Shown here: one piece after another, positions 24,451 through 35,420 of the stretch
Layout: every line of letters begins with the position of its first letter
Numbering within the stretch: the first letter of the stretch is position 1
NCBI RefSeq assembly: GCF_009389715.1
Contig: NC_052397.1
Span: 11,791,595-11,855,594 of the forward strand
Length of the DNA: 64,000 bases
Reading direction: 5' to 3'
From: Phoenix dactylifera
Taxonomy: Eukaryota > Streptophyta > Magnoliopsida > Arecales > Arecaceae
Notes under the pieces: generated by a model
Told to the model about the DNA's origin: nothing
Seen by the model: the letters and a program-made list of their open reading frames with translations, nothing else
Database searches by the model: none
Translations under genes and position numbers: made by a program

Positions 24451-24897
24451 AACAGATTACAAAAAGAAAATAAAAAGATTTACAAGATTGTTAACAAAAA
24501 ATATTAGAAAGTGGGTTATCAAAAAATTAAAAATTGTTGCAAAATTAAAAAAAAAAAACATATTAAAATGCTCAAGTGTACCAACCTACAGATCCAAGGC
24601 GATCTGTAGGTATTAAAATTTTTGAAGAACCAAAAAATCGATTGTTAAATAAGCAAGTTACCTATTTGTTAATGCATAGAATTTAACCGTTACTGGTTGC
24701 GTGGAAATGCATGAAAAGACTACGAAGTGGAGTTAGAACATAAAGCATACCAGACAACGGAAAGAGTGAGAAATTAGTATACGAGATTTTTTTTCAAAAA
24801 AAAAAAAGACCATTGAAAAGATGATCATAATAAAAATAAACTATAAACAAATTAATACATAAAAAGTGATGACACGTCAACCAGAAACATGGAAATA

Positions 24898-25071
24898 TCA
24901 ATCTTCCATGTTTATCACTTCAAAGCAAAGATCGCGTACAGGGAAAGAGGCGGGGTAAGCAAAGATCTCAAAGAGCTGCAATGGAGACTCAACAGGACGA
25001 GGGATTGAAGGGCTTCGAAGGCCTTCGGGGGGGATGACTTCGATGGCCATCGTGATCTTCGCCCTGGCCAT
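24898..25071 (-). CDS. Candidate first exon of an unidentified gene
   Basis: A 57-codon open frame begins MARAKITMAIEVIPPEG (ATG at 25071-25069) and ends NMED (stop at 24900-24898). It is GC-rich against AT-rich surroundings. Upstream on the same strand are three telobox-type runs and a TATA-like box, so it looks like a real promoter and gene start. I recognise no family. It may be a short protein, or an exon whose intron donor I did not resolve before the old transposon sequence further left. Confidence in promoter activity is higher than in this reading frame. Confidence 0.3.
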   Translation of the reverse strand: MARAKITMAIEVIPPEGLRSPSIPRPVESPLQLFEIFAYPASFPVRDLCFEVINMED

Positions 25072-25087
25072 ATCCGCGGCGAGAGAG

Positions 25088-25235
25088 AAACCCTAACCCT
25101 AAGGGACTAAGGAGAAACCCTAACCCTTAGGCGAGGACAGGAACGCAACCCTAACCCTAGAAATGAGCGGGGTTACGCCACGGGGGGCGGGACGAAGGGA
25201 AAGGAAGCGATGGTGACGGTTACTTATAGAATGGA
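25088..25235 (-). promoter_or_regulatory. Telobox-bearing promoter / 5' leader
   Basis: AAACCCTAA-type runs lie at 25088-25102, 25115-25127 and 25147-25158. The telobox is a known plant promoter and leader element of translation and cell-cycle genes and works in either orientation. A TATA-like CTATAAGTA lies on the minus strand near 25224-25232, about 155 bp upstream of the candidate ATG. Confidence 0.45.
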
Positions 25236-27490
25236 GAGATTTGCTTCTCCCGTTGGATTTTCATCGTACGGTTCCCGTTTTTTCGACGAAATGGCCGGAA
25301 ATGGGCTAGTCCGGGCCCCTACCCAAGCACGAGCCCGACCCGAAACCCAATCGGGCCTACCCGCATTAGCCTATTTGGTCCAAGAACTGGGCCAACCTGA
25401 TTCGGCTTGATTGGGATTAAGCACCTACTAGTGTGATAAAGCTTAGGAAAATTGCATTTAAACTATAATCAACCTTGGTTAGGTTGCCCATCTTCTAAAG
25501 CGATCGAAGAAGCTAACATTTCATAGTTCAATATCATCTTTTAAATGATATATAAAAGGGAACGCATTATCAAAATAAACACTTGTTGAATCTTAAACAA
25601 GTGAAAAGAGATAATAGCATGCATCCAACCTTGGATCGACCGATCAGATAAATAAACATGCTTATATCGACTTATTTCATGCACTCACTGAAGCCCTGCA
25701 AAAATATAAAGAATCTCAACGCAACCTTTTTCACGCTTTTACACCTTGACATAGTTTGCAAATCCATTAATATTTAATATATCAGTATCTCTTCTAAATC
25801 TTTTTTCATTGATTGGTATAAGAATATTGAATAATAAACATTTGAGAATTTAAACACTTTTTTTCGTAATATAACATGAATATAAGAAATGCTTTGAATG
25901 TTTGAGTAGCTTCAATGAATCAAATTGATTTTGCCAAACCACATTAAGCTATAAAATGGTCATGCCTCAAGCCTAATTTGTACCTGATTCCAGGCTGACT
26001 GCTGACCCAATTTCGGGCTTAGTTTTCAGGCTTGGGCTGGGTCAAGTAGTTTCCTGTACAGTTCATCCTAGCAAGCATTCACGCAAAAATATTAAAACAT
26101 CCGAAAAGAGACTAGTCTGATGAGGAGCACGTAATTGTTAGTAGCAAAAAGCAGCAAACCACATTAAGCTTGCTCGGAATCCACAACGAACACAAAAAGG
26201 AGCAAAATAGCATTCAAATCAATAACTTACATTAACTGATAATAATAAGGGGCGCATGGGGGGTATTTATCGGCTCCGAGAAAGTAATAAAATAGAGTGG
26301 GTGTCCTTACAGTCCAAGAAAAACTCAACAATTAAACCATAAATATACTAAAACAAAGTAAACTTGCTTTAGGGGTACTTCCAGAAGCAAAACAAATTTG
26401 CTGGCCCACTTACAACATTCTAAATTAATATGAAAATATATTAATTATCGTCCGATTGACCTGGACTTGGTATGCTACAATGTTGCAGGTGCGTGTTTAG
26501 TCCCATATTAGTTATTTGCTGGAGAGATCTTGAGTACTTATATAGAACTAATGAAGTCAAAAAATACAATCCAGTTAATATTGTCTGATTATCCCATGAC
26601 AAATACCTTGCTGTTTAACTTCTGCTCTCAGATTGCACTGACACCACTTCGGTTTCTTTTTCCCATAACTTTCTAATCTAAGCTGTGGTTGAGGTGATTC
26701 AAATAGCATAGGAAAAGCTTACTCAATGAAGATATAATGGATGTGTTTTGAGATGAAATTCAGTTTTGTTGATTAGGGTGAAGCCATCTTTTGGACTGAT
26801 GATCATAGAATTGCTTCTGACATCGCATCTTGATGTACCATTCTATAGTTTTAGTCAAGTTTCACTTGTACTCTTCATCACTCAAGCCTTGGATAGGTTC
26901 GAGTTGCCAAGGGCTTTATGACAATGTAGGAGGCTACGTCTTTGCTTCTTCATGTTGTTCCAGCATGATTTTGGGTGCATCCCTGATGTCTTCTAGATCT
27001 TTGGAGATATCTGGCCTATTTCATTCTTCAACTAAGGGCTTTGGTTATGGATTTTGATGTTCAAAGGGCCAAGGTCATCATACCATAAGCACCTTCAGTC
27101 TACATCACCTCCCCTAGACTGCGAAAACAAAACAAAAAAAACTCTGATGTTTACAAAAAATATCTTAGGATGTAAGATATAAAGAAGTTAATTTGAAGAG
27201 TTATAGGAAGTCATATCACCTATAATCTCAATTCGTTTCACTAGTCACTATTTTAAGAAGCGGGGAGTACAAGATATACCTATAATGTTTTAAGATCCTT
27301 ACACCGATAGAATTCCATCGAATTCCTTAGGACTTGATTAGGATTGCAAAAGCTTGCAAAAGAATGCTTCTTAAAAAAAAATCCCATGCCTTAAAGAGCA
27401 TTTTGAATGCTTCAGCATTAGATCCCCTATTATGGATCTCCTGGTTTGAGAAATATAAGGATATATGACCTATTTACCATCAGGCATGAT
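25236..27490. other. Intergenic, mostly unrecognised
   Basis: A segment around 25975-26045 has GGGCTTGGGCTGGG-type words seen in dispersed plant MITEs. A snRNA-like promoter signature lies at 26500-26544. Open frames near 26830-27057 have no family motif. The last bases form the left flank of the Copia insertion. Confidence 0.35.
26500..26544 (+). promoter_or_regulatory. snRNA-type USE plus TATA arrangement
   Basis: GTCCCATATTA at 26500-26510 resembles the plant upstream sequence element RTCCCACATCG (USE). A TATA box (TTATATA, 26538-26544) follows after 27 bp, close to the short spacing of plant polymerase III snRNA genes. A T-run lies at 26657-26661. No known snRNA, U3 or 7SL sequence follows, so this may be a remnant or a dispersed-repeat copy. 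Confidence 0.25.
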
Positions 27491-27495
27491 TGGAT

Positions 27496-27793
27496 TGTTG
27501 GGAAGGAGTGATAGATAGATAACAAATATGAATGGCAAACTTGTTTTATTTCTAGAAACAGATGAAAATAGAGGATGGTTTTCAGCGCTCAAACTTCATA
27601 ACAGATAATACCTCTTTATAGGCTTACAACCAATGGAAACACTAAACAACCAGATAAAAACTATAAACTAGAAAACTAAGGGATAAGTCTTATCTAGAAA
27701 CAAACTAGCAAAGAGATAATCGTCTAGAAACCAGCAAACAAAGAGATAAGTCTTCTGAAAACATGCCGTCAAAGTTTGAATCAGTCTTCAATA
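27496..27793 (-). repeat. 3' LTR of the Tork-like Copia element
   Basis: 298 bp, matching the copy at 31945-32246. It ends TGTTGGGAAGG on the plus-strand left side. The right boundary reads CAATA where the partner has CAACA, so its terminal TG (minus strand) is mutated to TA. Confidence 0.88.
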
Positions 27794-29505
27794 CTCCCCC
27801 ATGATTCAAAATTGCACAAGCCAGGCTGTGATCTAAAGTACACATGCTTCTCACAAGGGAGTGACTTTGTAAATATATCTGCCACTTGCTCATTTGTGCT
27901 ATAGAACTTTAAGGTTATCAAACCATTTGCAACTAAGTTCCGAATGAAATGGAACCGAATGTTAATATGCTTTGTTCTTCCATGGAATGCAGGATTTTTA
28001 GTCATTGACATTATTGATTTATTGTCATACAAGATTTCAGTTGCTTCTCTTAGTTTTTGATTAAGATCTGTAAGAAGTCTCCTTAGCCATACGGCTTGAC
28101 ATGCTGAAGAAGTTGCTGCCATATATTCTGCCTCTGAAGAAGATAATGCAATTGTTGTTTGTTTTCGTGAACTCCAAGTGATAGCTCCTGATCCAAGACT
28201 GAAAATGCTTCCTGAAGTGCTTCTTCTATCATCAAGTGACCCTGCCCAATCGCTATCAGTAAAGCCAAATAATCTGAAATTAGGAACATGAAAATACTAG
28301 ATTTCATAATCCACAATGCCAGCAATGTAACACAAGATCCTTTTAGCTACACCAAAATGTTGCTTTGTGGGACTATACCTAAACCTGGAAACCATACCAA
28401 CAGAGAATGCTACATCAAGCCTAGTATGAATTAAATAAATTAAACCACAAACCAAGCTTCTGAAGTTTCTTGCATCTGCCTTTTCTGGCCCGTCTTCAAG
28501 CTGCAACTTGTCATTTACATTCATGGGAATAGCTGCCATCTTGCAATTCTGCATATTAAATTTCTTAAGAAGATCTGTTGCATACCTTCTTTGTGAAATA
28601 AATACTCCATCTTTTTCTTGCTTCACCTCAAGGCCAAGAAAATAATGCAACAAACCCAAATCTGACATTTCAAACTTTCTCATCATACTACCTTTAAATT
28701 CGGCTATAAGATAATTAGATGAGCCCAAATAGATTATATCATCAACATAAAGGCAGACTATAAGCAAATCAGTGTTACCTTGCTTCTTCAAATAAAGAGT
28801 AGGCTCATTCTCACTTCTATCAAACCCATTCTCTCGAAAGTAGGAATCAATTTTGCTGTACCATGCCCGTGGAGCCTGTTTTAATCCATAGAGAGTCTTT
28901 TTCAATTTGTACACATTTTCTTCCTTACCATGAATAATGAAGCCTTCAGGTTGAGAAACATAAATTTTCTCTTCCAATTTACCATTCAAAAAGGCAGATT
29001 TAACATCAAATTGATAAACAGGCCAATGTAATTGGGCAACCAAGGCTAAGATAATTCTCACCGTTTCATATGGAGCAACAGGAGAAAATGTTTCTTCAAA
29101 ATCAATACCTTGCTGCTGTGAGTACCCCTTTGCCACAAGTCTTGCTTTGTGTTTTTGTATCCTTCCATCAGCATCATACTTTGTCTTAAACACCCATTTC
29201 AAACCGATCGCATTTCTTCCTTCAGGCAGGTCTACTAACTCCCAAGTTTCATTTTTCTCTATTACCACAAGCTCTTCCTTCATTGCATTGCCCCATTCTT
29301 GTTTTTCTGCTGCTTCTTCAAAAGTTGTAGGATCTGCAAGATATAAAGCAAATGTGCAAGTCTCATAGATTTCTTTCAAAGATCTATATTTTTTTGGAAG
29401 TGTCCCATCTAAAGATTCTACTAGAGGAGCCGAATTGCTGATGCTACAAGTCGAAGGAGATAAGACAGGTGAATCTATGGGGCTGCTAGTGCTTGAGGTT
29501 GACAA
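27794..29505 (-). pseudogene. Copia reverse transcriptase and RNase H (one stop)
   Basis: A long open frame runs from about 29505 to a single in-frame TAG at 28299-28297 and reopens in the same frame to 27781. It has the Copia reverse-transcriptase landmarks [45 protein letters not shown] and the catalytic YVDD (28749-28738), then [19 protein letters not shown]. After the stop come RNase H landmarks FTDSDWAG, SSSEAEYMA, RTKHINIRFHFIR and EQVADIFTKSLP. Apart from the stop the domain looks intact, unusually well kept for LTRs about 8% diverged. The polyprotein would act in the cytoplasmic virus-like particle. Confidence 0.9.
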
Positions 29506-29732
29506 GGAAGAAGCTGGATATGCTGTTTCATTTGATGGACTCTCCCCTCTTTTCTAAATTTGAGCTTCCTCATTGCTGCCATGTCAATTCCAGCTTGCAT
29601 CTTCATCAAACACTACAATTCTGTTGATAATCACTTTGCAACTAATTGGGTTATATAACCGGTATGCTTTGGATTGGGAACAATAACCAATAAAAATGCA
29701 ATTTTCTAATTTTTATCTAGCTTATGATGATT

Positions 29733-30603
29733 CTATAAATTTACCAAAGCATAGGCAATACAACCAAAAATTCTTAAGTGGCTTACAAAAGGCTTTGTAC
29801 CTCTCCAAGCTTCATATGGCGTTTGGTTCAGAACAACCTTTGTTGGTGAAATATTCAAAAGATAAACTGCTGTAGCAACTGCTTTTGCCCAAAACTGATT
29901 TGGAAGCTCCTTGGCTTTTAGTAAGCTCCTTGCCATTTCAACAATAGTGTGGTTCTTATGCTTAGCAACTGTTTTGCTTTGGCGTGTAGGGTTGATGTAA
30001 ACTCCCTGCAAATACCATATTCTTCACAAAAATGGTTAAATTCATTAGACAAAAACTTACCGCCCCTATCTGTGCGAAGAGTCTTTATGCTAGTATCATT
30101 TTGCTTCTCAATCAAGGCCTTGAACTTCTTGAAATTCTCAAAAGTTTTTCACTTGTACTTCAAAAAATACACCCAACTCATATGACTGCAATCATCAGTG
30201 AAAAGCAAAAATACCGACTCCCGCCAAATGATTCGGTGTTCATAGGCCCACACAAATTAACATGTTTTAATTCAAGGCAACTAGAAGCCCTCCAAGATTT
30301 TCCAACTGGAAATTATTTTCTTGTTTGTTTACCATAAATGCATTCTTCACATAAATCGAAAGAATCAATTTTAGTCAGTCCAAGAACCATACCTTTTTGA
30401 CTCAACAATTTCATACCTTTTAAGTTCAAATGCCCATACCGTAGATGCCATAATTTTGATTCAGCCTTTTGACCAGCAACAAGAGCATAATTCTCCACAT
30501 TTGAAACTTCAAGTGGAAACATGTTATTTTTTGTCATGCGAACGCCCTGAATTTTTATCTTTAATAACAGATGACTCATCATCAAACAATATTGAATATC
30601 CAC
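29733..30603 (-). pseudogene. Copia integrase, frame-broken
   Basis: The pre-integrase domain is visible at 30603-30313 (LWHLRYGHLN...C-x2-C with GKQTRK, the HHCC zinc motif region). Core pieces at 30115-29733 include IKTLRTDRGGKFLSNEFN with the second catalytic Asp, then HTIVEMARSLLKAKELP, NQFWAKAVATAVYLLN and LRIFGCIAYA. Frameshifts separate the pieces and the stretch with the third catalytic residue is disrupted, so integration activity is not expected from this copy. Confidence 0.85.
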
Positions 30604-30979
30604 TAGCCATTAGTTGCCCAACACTTAACAAATTATGTGCTAAAGCGGGAACAAAATGAACATTATAAAGTAATTTTACCTTACCATGGCTAGTGTTGAC
30701 TGCAACAGTTTCTTTTCCTTCAACTTGAATTTGCTTATCATCGCCAAGCCTTACTATCTTGTTTTGGGTTTCATCAAGCTCCTTGAACATTAACTTCATG
30801 CCACACATATGATTAGAGCAACCGCTGTCCACAAACCAAACATCATTTGAAACCTCATCGGCATCAACATGGGTCATGAACAACCTAGTTTCTGCTTCAT
30901 TTTCTTCTGCATAGTTCACTTGCTTCTCTCGATGCCAGCAATCTTCTTTTATATGTCTGAATTCTTGCAACAATAGCAT
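30524..30979 (-). pseudogene. Copia protease region
   Basis: Contains the CCHC tail (KEDCWHREKQVNYAEE) and the aspartic protease motif WFVDSGCSNHM, in which D-S-G is the active-site triad. LLYNVHFVPALAHNLLSVGQL follows in the usual order. A frameshift separates it from the upstream Gag frame and another from the pre-integrase domain. Confidence 0.85.
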
Positions 30980-31789
30980 TGAACACCATTCTTATAGCTT
31001 CTCTGCTCATTGGAGAACTGCCTAGTTTCAGCTTGCCCATCAAACCATCCTCTGCCTCTGCTTCTGCCACGACCTTTGCCTCGAAAGCCACCTCTACCAT
31101 GTCCTCCTCTTGCTGAATTTTTATGCTTGTCTTTTTGAGTAGATGGTTCACCTTTCACCTGGAATGCTTTCTCCTCAGACTTTTCAGTTGGCCTATTCAA
31201 CCTTTGTTCATGAGCTTGCAAAGAAACCATTAGTTCATCAAATGAAAAAACAAATAAGTCTTAGATTCCTCTATTGCAGCAACAACATGATCAAACTTTA
31301 GAGTTAAGCTTCTTAAGACTTTTTCTACAATAGTTTGATCAGAAATCTTTTCACCATATGCTTGCATTTGGCTAACTAAAGCAGAGGCTCGAGATAGAAA
31401 CTCTTGCATGGATTCATTATTTTTTATAAGCAATGTTTCAAAGCTTTGACGAATAGATTGAAGTTTTACAGTAATTACCTTCGACGAGCCTTGAAACTCC
31501 CTTTGCAATATCATCCATGCTTCCCTTGAAGTAGTTGCTGCTGCAATTCTGGAAAAGATTGTCTTATGCACAGTTTTGAGTCATTCTTTTTGACTTCTCT
31601 TAATTGATTCCTCTAAGCTGCAGTAATTTGCTCTAGATCCCCTTCTATGTAACCATACTCAATCAAATCCCATAAGTGTTGAGACATAAATAAGGTTTTC
31701 ATTTTAATGCTCCAAAACTCATAACAATCACCTTTGAAAATAGGAAGGGAAGGTTGAGAAATAGACATGAGATTACCATTTGCTGCCAT
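30897..31789 (-). pseudogene. Copia Gag, frame-broken
   Basis: Gag starts at ATG 31789 (MAANGNLMSISQPSLPIFKG, with WSIKMKTLF). It continues in another frame at about 31571-31230 with TSREAWMILQREFQGSSK and SMQEFLSRASALVSQM, the UBN2-type Gag block. A basic RGG-rich linker (GRGGFRGKGRGRSRGRG) and the start of a zinc knuckle (CYCCK) follow near 31100-30950. Gag would form the particle and bind element RNA. At least two frame breaks make it non-functional. Confidence 0.85.
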
Positions 31790-31944
31790 GTTTGCTTTCT
31801 CAAGATTTTTATCAAACACCTGGTGTGCAGGATATGCTTACCCTCTTTGCACTTGGTATAAGCTTTAATCTAATTTGCAGAGATCTCCTTTCACTTGCAA
31901 TGTTTCTCCCACGTATGATCGAAACAAGCTCTGATACCACAAAT

Positions 31945-32246
31945 TGTTGGGAAGGAGTGATAGATAGATAACAAATATGAATGGAAAACTTGTTTTATTT
32001 TCTCGAAACAAAGAAAAAGAGAGGATGGTTTTCAGCACTCAAACTTCATAACAGATAATGCCTCTTTATAAGCTTACAACCAACAAAAACACTAAACAAC
32101 CAGATAAAAACCTTAAACCAGAAAACTAAGGGATAAGTCCTATCTAGAAACAAATTAGCAAAGAGATAAATTTCGCCTAGAAACTAACAAACAAAGAGAT
32201 AAGTCTTCTGAAAACATGCTGTCAAAGTTTGAATCAGTCTTCAACA
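31945..32246 (-). repeat. 5' LTR of the Tork-like Copia element
   Basis: 302 bp; begins TGTTGAAGACTG and ends TCCCAACA on the minus strand, followed by the primer-binding site. Its terminal TG...CA dinucleotides are intact. Confidence 0.9.
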
Positions 32247-32689
32247 TGGATGGCATAGTAACTACTGTCCAGTGACTCACAAATTGACTTGGACATAAAC
32301 CAATTAATAGTAGGATTTCTTCTATCCCAATTGTCTTAATGATGGTCTTTTTACCATCAACTGTCTTTTGATAGTAAGTTATGACTATTGATTCACTACC
32401 TCATATTGCCCTAATATGGGTTGGTTTTCTAGCCATAAGTTTCTCATTCTCCAATTGATGCAAACCCGGATGTGATCATGTTGCCCAAGGTCACAAGCCA
32501 GGGGGGGGGGTGAATTGGTTTCTTTTAATTTTAACTATCTTACTTGTGTTAAATGATGAGTTAGTGAACTTAAACAAATCACAATACAAACAACAAGAAG
32601 TATAGTGGTTCGGTGCTCTCCTTAGCACCTACGTCCACTCCCCAAGCGACCCCTTGGGAATTCACTATAATCCCGCGGATTACAGTTGG

Positions 32690-32950
32690 ATTGTTTTCCG
32701 GGCTCACAATCCAAAAACCTTTACACTTTGGTTTTCCGGGTTCGCCAAAAACCTATGTTGGTTTTACGGGCTCACCAACGAACCTATACAATTGGTTTTA
32801 CGGGTTCACCAACAACCTACGTTGGTTTTACGGGCTTACCAACAACCTATGTTGGTTTTACGGGCTCACCAACGAACCTTTACAATTGGTTTTCCGGGTT
32901 CACCAATCAACCTATTCCGTTGGTTTTGCAGGCTAACCAACCAACCTTTA
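32690..32950. repeat. About 40-bp tandem repeat in the 3' LTR
   Basis: Seven or so imperfect units built on TTGGTTTTACGGGCTCACCA joined by AACCTATA-like linkers. The same array is present in the other LTR (41197-41460) with only a few differences. On the minus strand it lies toward the 3' end of the LTR, downstream of the presumed TATA. Confidence 0.8.
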
Positions 32951-33364
32951 CAAGTAGTCTAATAAACAAAGGAAGAAGATTTAAACTCCTAGATGAGCAA
33001 ATATAACAATATAATCTACAAAGAAGAGTTTAGAGAATATTTATCGCTTGATGTGACTTCTCTCTTCTTTGTCAAGGATGCTTCACTCTTCAAGGGTGGA
33101 TGGAGCTCTTGATGACTCTTTGAATCTGCTCAACTACTTTCTTTTGATTCTTGAATGAAGCACTTGGATGAAGCTTGCCTTGCTAGGGTTCTCTCTTGAA
33201 TGCACTTGATGTATTTTCCAAAGCTTGCTTCCTCTGATGAATACTCCCTCTTAAATACTTCTCCAACCTCCAAATAGTCCTTCCTGACCGTTGGATTGAA
33301 GAAACTAGCCGTTTATAGCCGTTGGGAGTCCAAAAAGCACTTCTGCACAACTAGCCGTTATACT

Positions 33365-33865
33365 TCTGCCCGTGCTTGGGTCGGCTCAACCTGTCCTTGG
33401 GTCGACCCAACTTTCACTTGGGTCGACTCAAACATTCCTTGGGTCGACCCTCTCAGAATCCACAGAAACTTGAAATTTAGCCTTCCTTCACTTGGGTCGA
33501 CCCAACCTTTCTTTGGGTCGACTCAAGGTTCAATTGGGTCGACTCAACTTCTTCTTGGGTCGACCCTAACAGGGTTTCCAGAGAACCTTTTCTGTCTTCT
33601 GTTCTGTCTTGCCTTTGGGTCGACCCTCTCAGGGTTTGGGTCGACTCAAGCTTGGGTCGACTCAACTACTTCTTGGGTCGCCCTCTCAGTAAATCCAGAG
33701 AACCATTTTTCTGTCTTGTTTTGAGGATCTTGATCCTTGGGTCGACTCATGCTTTTCTTGGGTCGACCCAACTCACTGTTCATCTTTGCTATTTTTGCAG
33801 AAGTGTGCCAAATGTTTTCTTGATGTGCCGGGGTCGACCCAATCATTCTTTGGGTCGACTCAATC
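33365..33865. repeat. GTCGAC palindrome array, 3' LTR copy
   Basis: About fifteen copies of a GGGTCGACCC / GGGTCGACTC word, often extended to the 14-bp palindrome TTGGGTCGACCCAA, spaced irregularly by 10-60 bp. In element orientation the array sits in U3, upstream of a TATA-like TATTTAA. Confidence 0.85.
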
Positions 33866-34039
33866 CACACTTTGCTGCATCTCAAGGTTAGATTCATTCA
33901 AATGAACAATGAAATGTATCTATATCAATTAATACAAAATATACTGAGAGTAATAAACTTATAAATGAAGTATCGATTTAACTTATAACATACTCTAGAT
34001 AATTGCTTGTTAATCATCAAAATAACACTATCATCCTCA

Positions 34040-35216
34040 ATCTCCCCCTTTTTGATGATTACAAAATAAAGAGTATGAGCCTATTGATACTTATCTTAAA
34101 TTCAGTTTTTGAAAGGGTTTAATTTGCTGAATTTCAGCTTTTCATATATAAGAGTGAAGTCTCCCCCTATATCATTTAAATGTTGCTAATTTGACTTTTT
34201 GTGTTACTCTCCCTTTCATTTATAATTCATTAAAGATGAAACTCCAAAAATTTGAGATAAAACATGAGTTTCAGGTTATGTATCGAGGTGTGAAAGGTGC
34301 GTACCAAATTCTGAATTTATGTGTGCCAAATTCTGAAATTTGATATAAATTGTTGAGTTGAACATTTTCATTGTTGCAAATTGCTCCCCCTTGGATGTAT
34401 ATACTTTCCTATATGATTTTCAATTTGTTTTACAAATTATTTTACTTTCTCTCTTTACTTCTCCCCTTATTACTCTTTCTTTACTTCTCCCCTTTTTGTT
34501 ACTCTATTTACTTTTATCTTTACTTCTCCCCTATTTACTCTTTCCTTACTTCTCCCCCTTTTTGTTATCATCAAATAGGTACATGGGAAAAGATGCAATA
34601 ACAACCATTCAAACTTCATTGATCAAAATAGGAACATTTTAGTACAATCATGCCAAAAACAAAAGCAAATACAATGTTCCTCAATCAAGGTTCAAAATAC
34701 ATGATCAACACAAAATACATATGAGAACTAGATACATATCCTAGGCTCTAAACAAGATCGTGAGACTCTCTCGGATCGCTTGGCTATGGCTCTCTTGGGT
34801 CCCATTTCTCCAAGATATTGAAGTAATCTACTGTTTGGAGATGATTGGAGAAGATTTGAGAGTGGGGAATAGGATTTTCGGAAGAGGACAAAGGGTAAAC
34901 AGTGCCCTAGATAGCTCACAGGTTCCCCTTTTAACAGTGGGGTCTCGACGTTGGGTCGACTCAAGAATTTTCTTAGGTCGACTCAATGTTGGGTCGACCC
35001 TATTCAGGGTTGGGTCGACCCAAGTTCAGAAATTTTTCCTTTCTCTTCCTTTTTGCTTCAAAAAATTTTTTCCTTGCTTCCAATCCTTACAAATTCTTTC
35101 TGGGACAATGATACATGAGTAAGGAATCTATAGATTACAAGTTTGACTCATGTTTCATGGGTTTTTAGAAATGGGAGGAATGTATCATGAGACTGCTTGC
35201 TCCCTTTTATATCTCT
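34040..35216 (-). other. Copia 3' internal non-coding region with purine tracts
   Basis: Between the RNase H stop and the polypurine tract lies 1.18 kb without a coding signal. On the minus strand, 34566-34440 is a purine-rich block in which GGGGAGAAGTAA recurs about four times and resembles the true polypurine tract. Four further GTCGAC words lie at about 34957-35023, outside the LTR. Confidence 0.6.
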
Positions 35217-35420
35217 TCAATAAAAAGGATCACATATGCCTAATTCCCTCCTTAGCATGCAGAATCTATCTTCACTCAAGGGTTTTGTGAATATGTCGGC
35301 TAATTGTTTTTCAGTGCATATATGCTCAATACATATGTTTCCATTTTGCACATGATCCCTAATAAAATGATATCTTATTTCTATGTGTTTGGCTTTAGGA
35401 ATGAGATATTTAGGATGCAA
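35217..35420 (-). pseudogene. C-terminal Copia RNase H fragment
   Basis: A 67-residue open stretch with KAKHIEIRYHFIRDHVQNG, CTEKQLADIFTKPLSEDRF and RRELGICDPF is the standard C-terminus of SIRE-type Copia polyproteins. It ends at a natural stop. Upstream, the frame is lost in decayed pol. Confidence 0.9.

Larger units (their letters stand above)
27496..32246 (-). mobile_element. Complete Copia retrotransposon, Tork-like
   Basis: 4751-bp element in minus orientation, flanked by target duplications TGGAT (27491-27495 and 32247-32251). The 5' LTR is at 31945-32246 and the 3' LTR at 27496-27793. The primer-binding site TGGTATCAGAGC is at 31939-31928, next to the 5' LTR; a polypurine tract (CATGGGGGAG) adjoins the 3' LTR at 27803-27794. 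Domain order is Gag, protease, integrase, reverse transcriptase, RNase H, as in Copia. The LTRs differ at roughly 24 places in 300, about 92% identity by eye, so the insertion is fairly old. The Tork assignment is tentative, from motif style and short LTRs. Confidence 0.92.
32479..34039 (-). repeat. 3' LTR of the SIRE-like Copia element
   Basis: 1561 bp; on the minus strand it begins TGAGGATGATAGTG and ends CCTTGGGCAACA. It contains the GTCGAC palindrome array (33365-33865) and a 40-bp tandem repeat (32690-32950). A run of ten G lies near its left end (32501-32510). Confidence 0.92.

Noticed and set aside
25088..25158. Interstitial telomeric repeat
   Set aside because: Only short, separated CCCTAA runs next to a TATA-like box; a telobox promoter explains them better than telomere insertion.
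32613..33006. Three overlapping plus-strand frames with FTGSPT-like repeats, and their twins at 41120-41513
   Set aside because: They arise from the 40-bp tandem repeat inside the LTRs, on the strand opposite to the element's transcription.
33296..33891. Plus- and minus-strand frames rich in GSTQ / WVD
   Set aside because: These are translations of the GTCGAC palindrome array in the LTR, not proteins.
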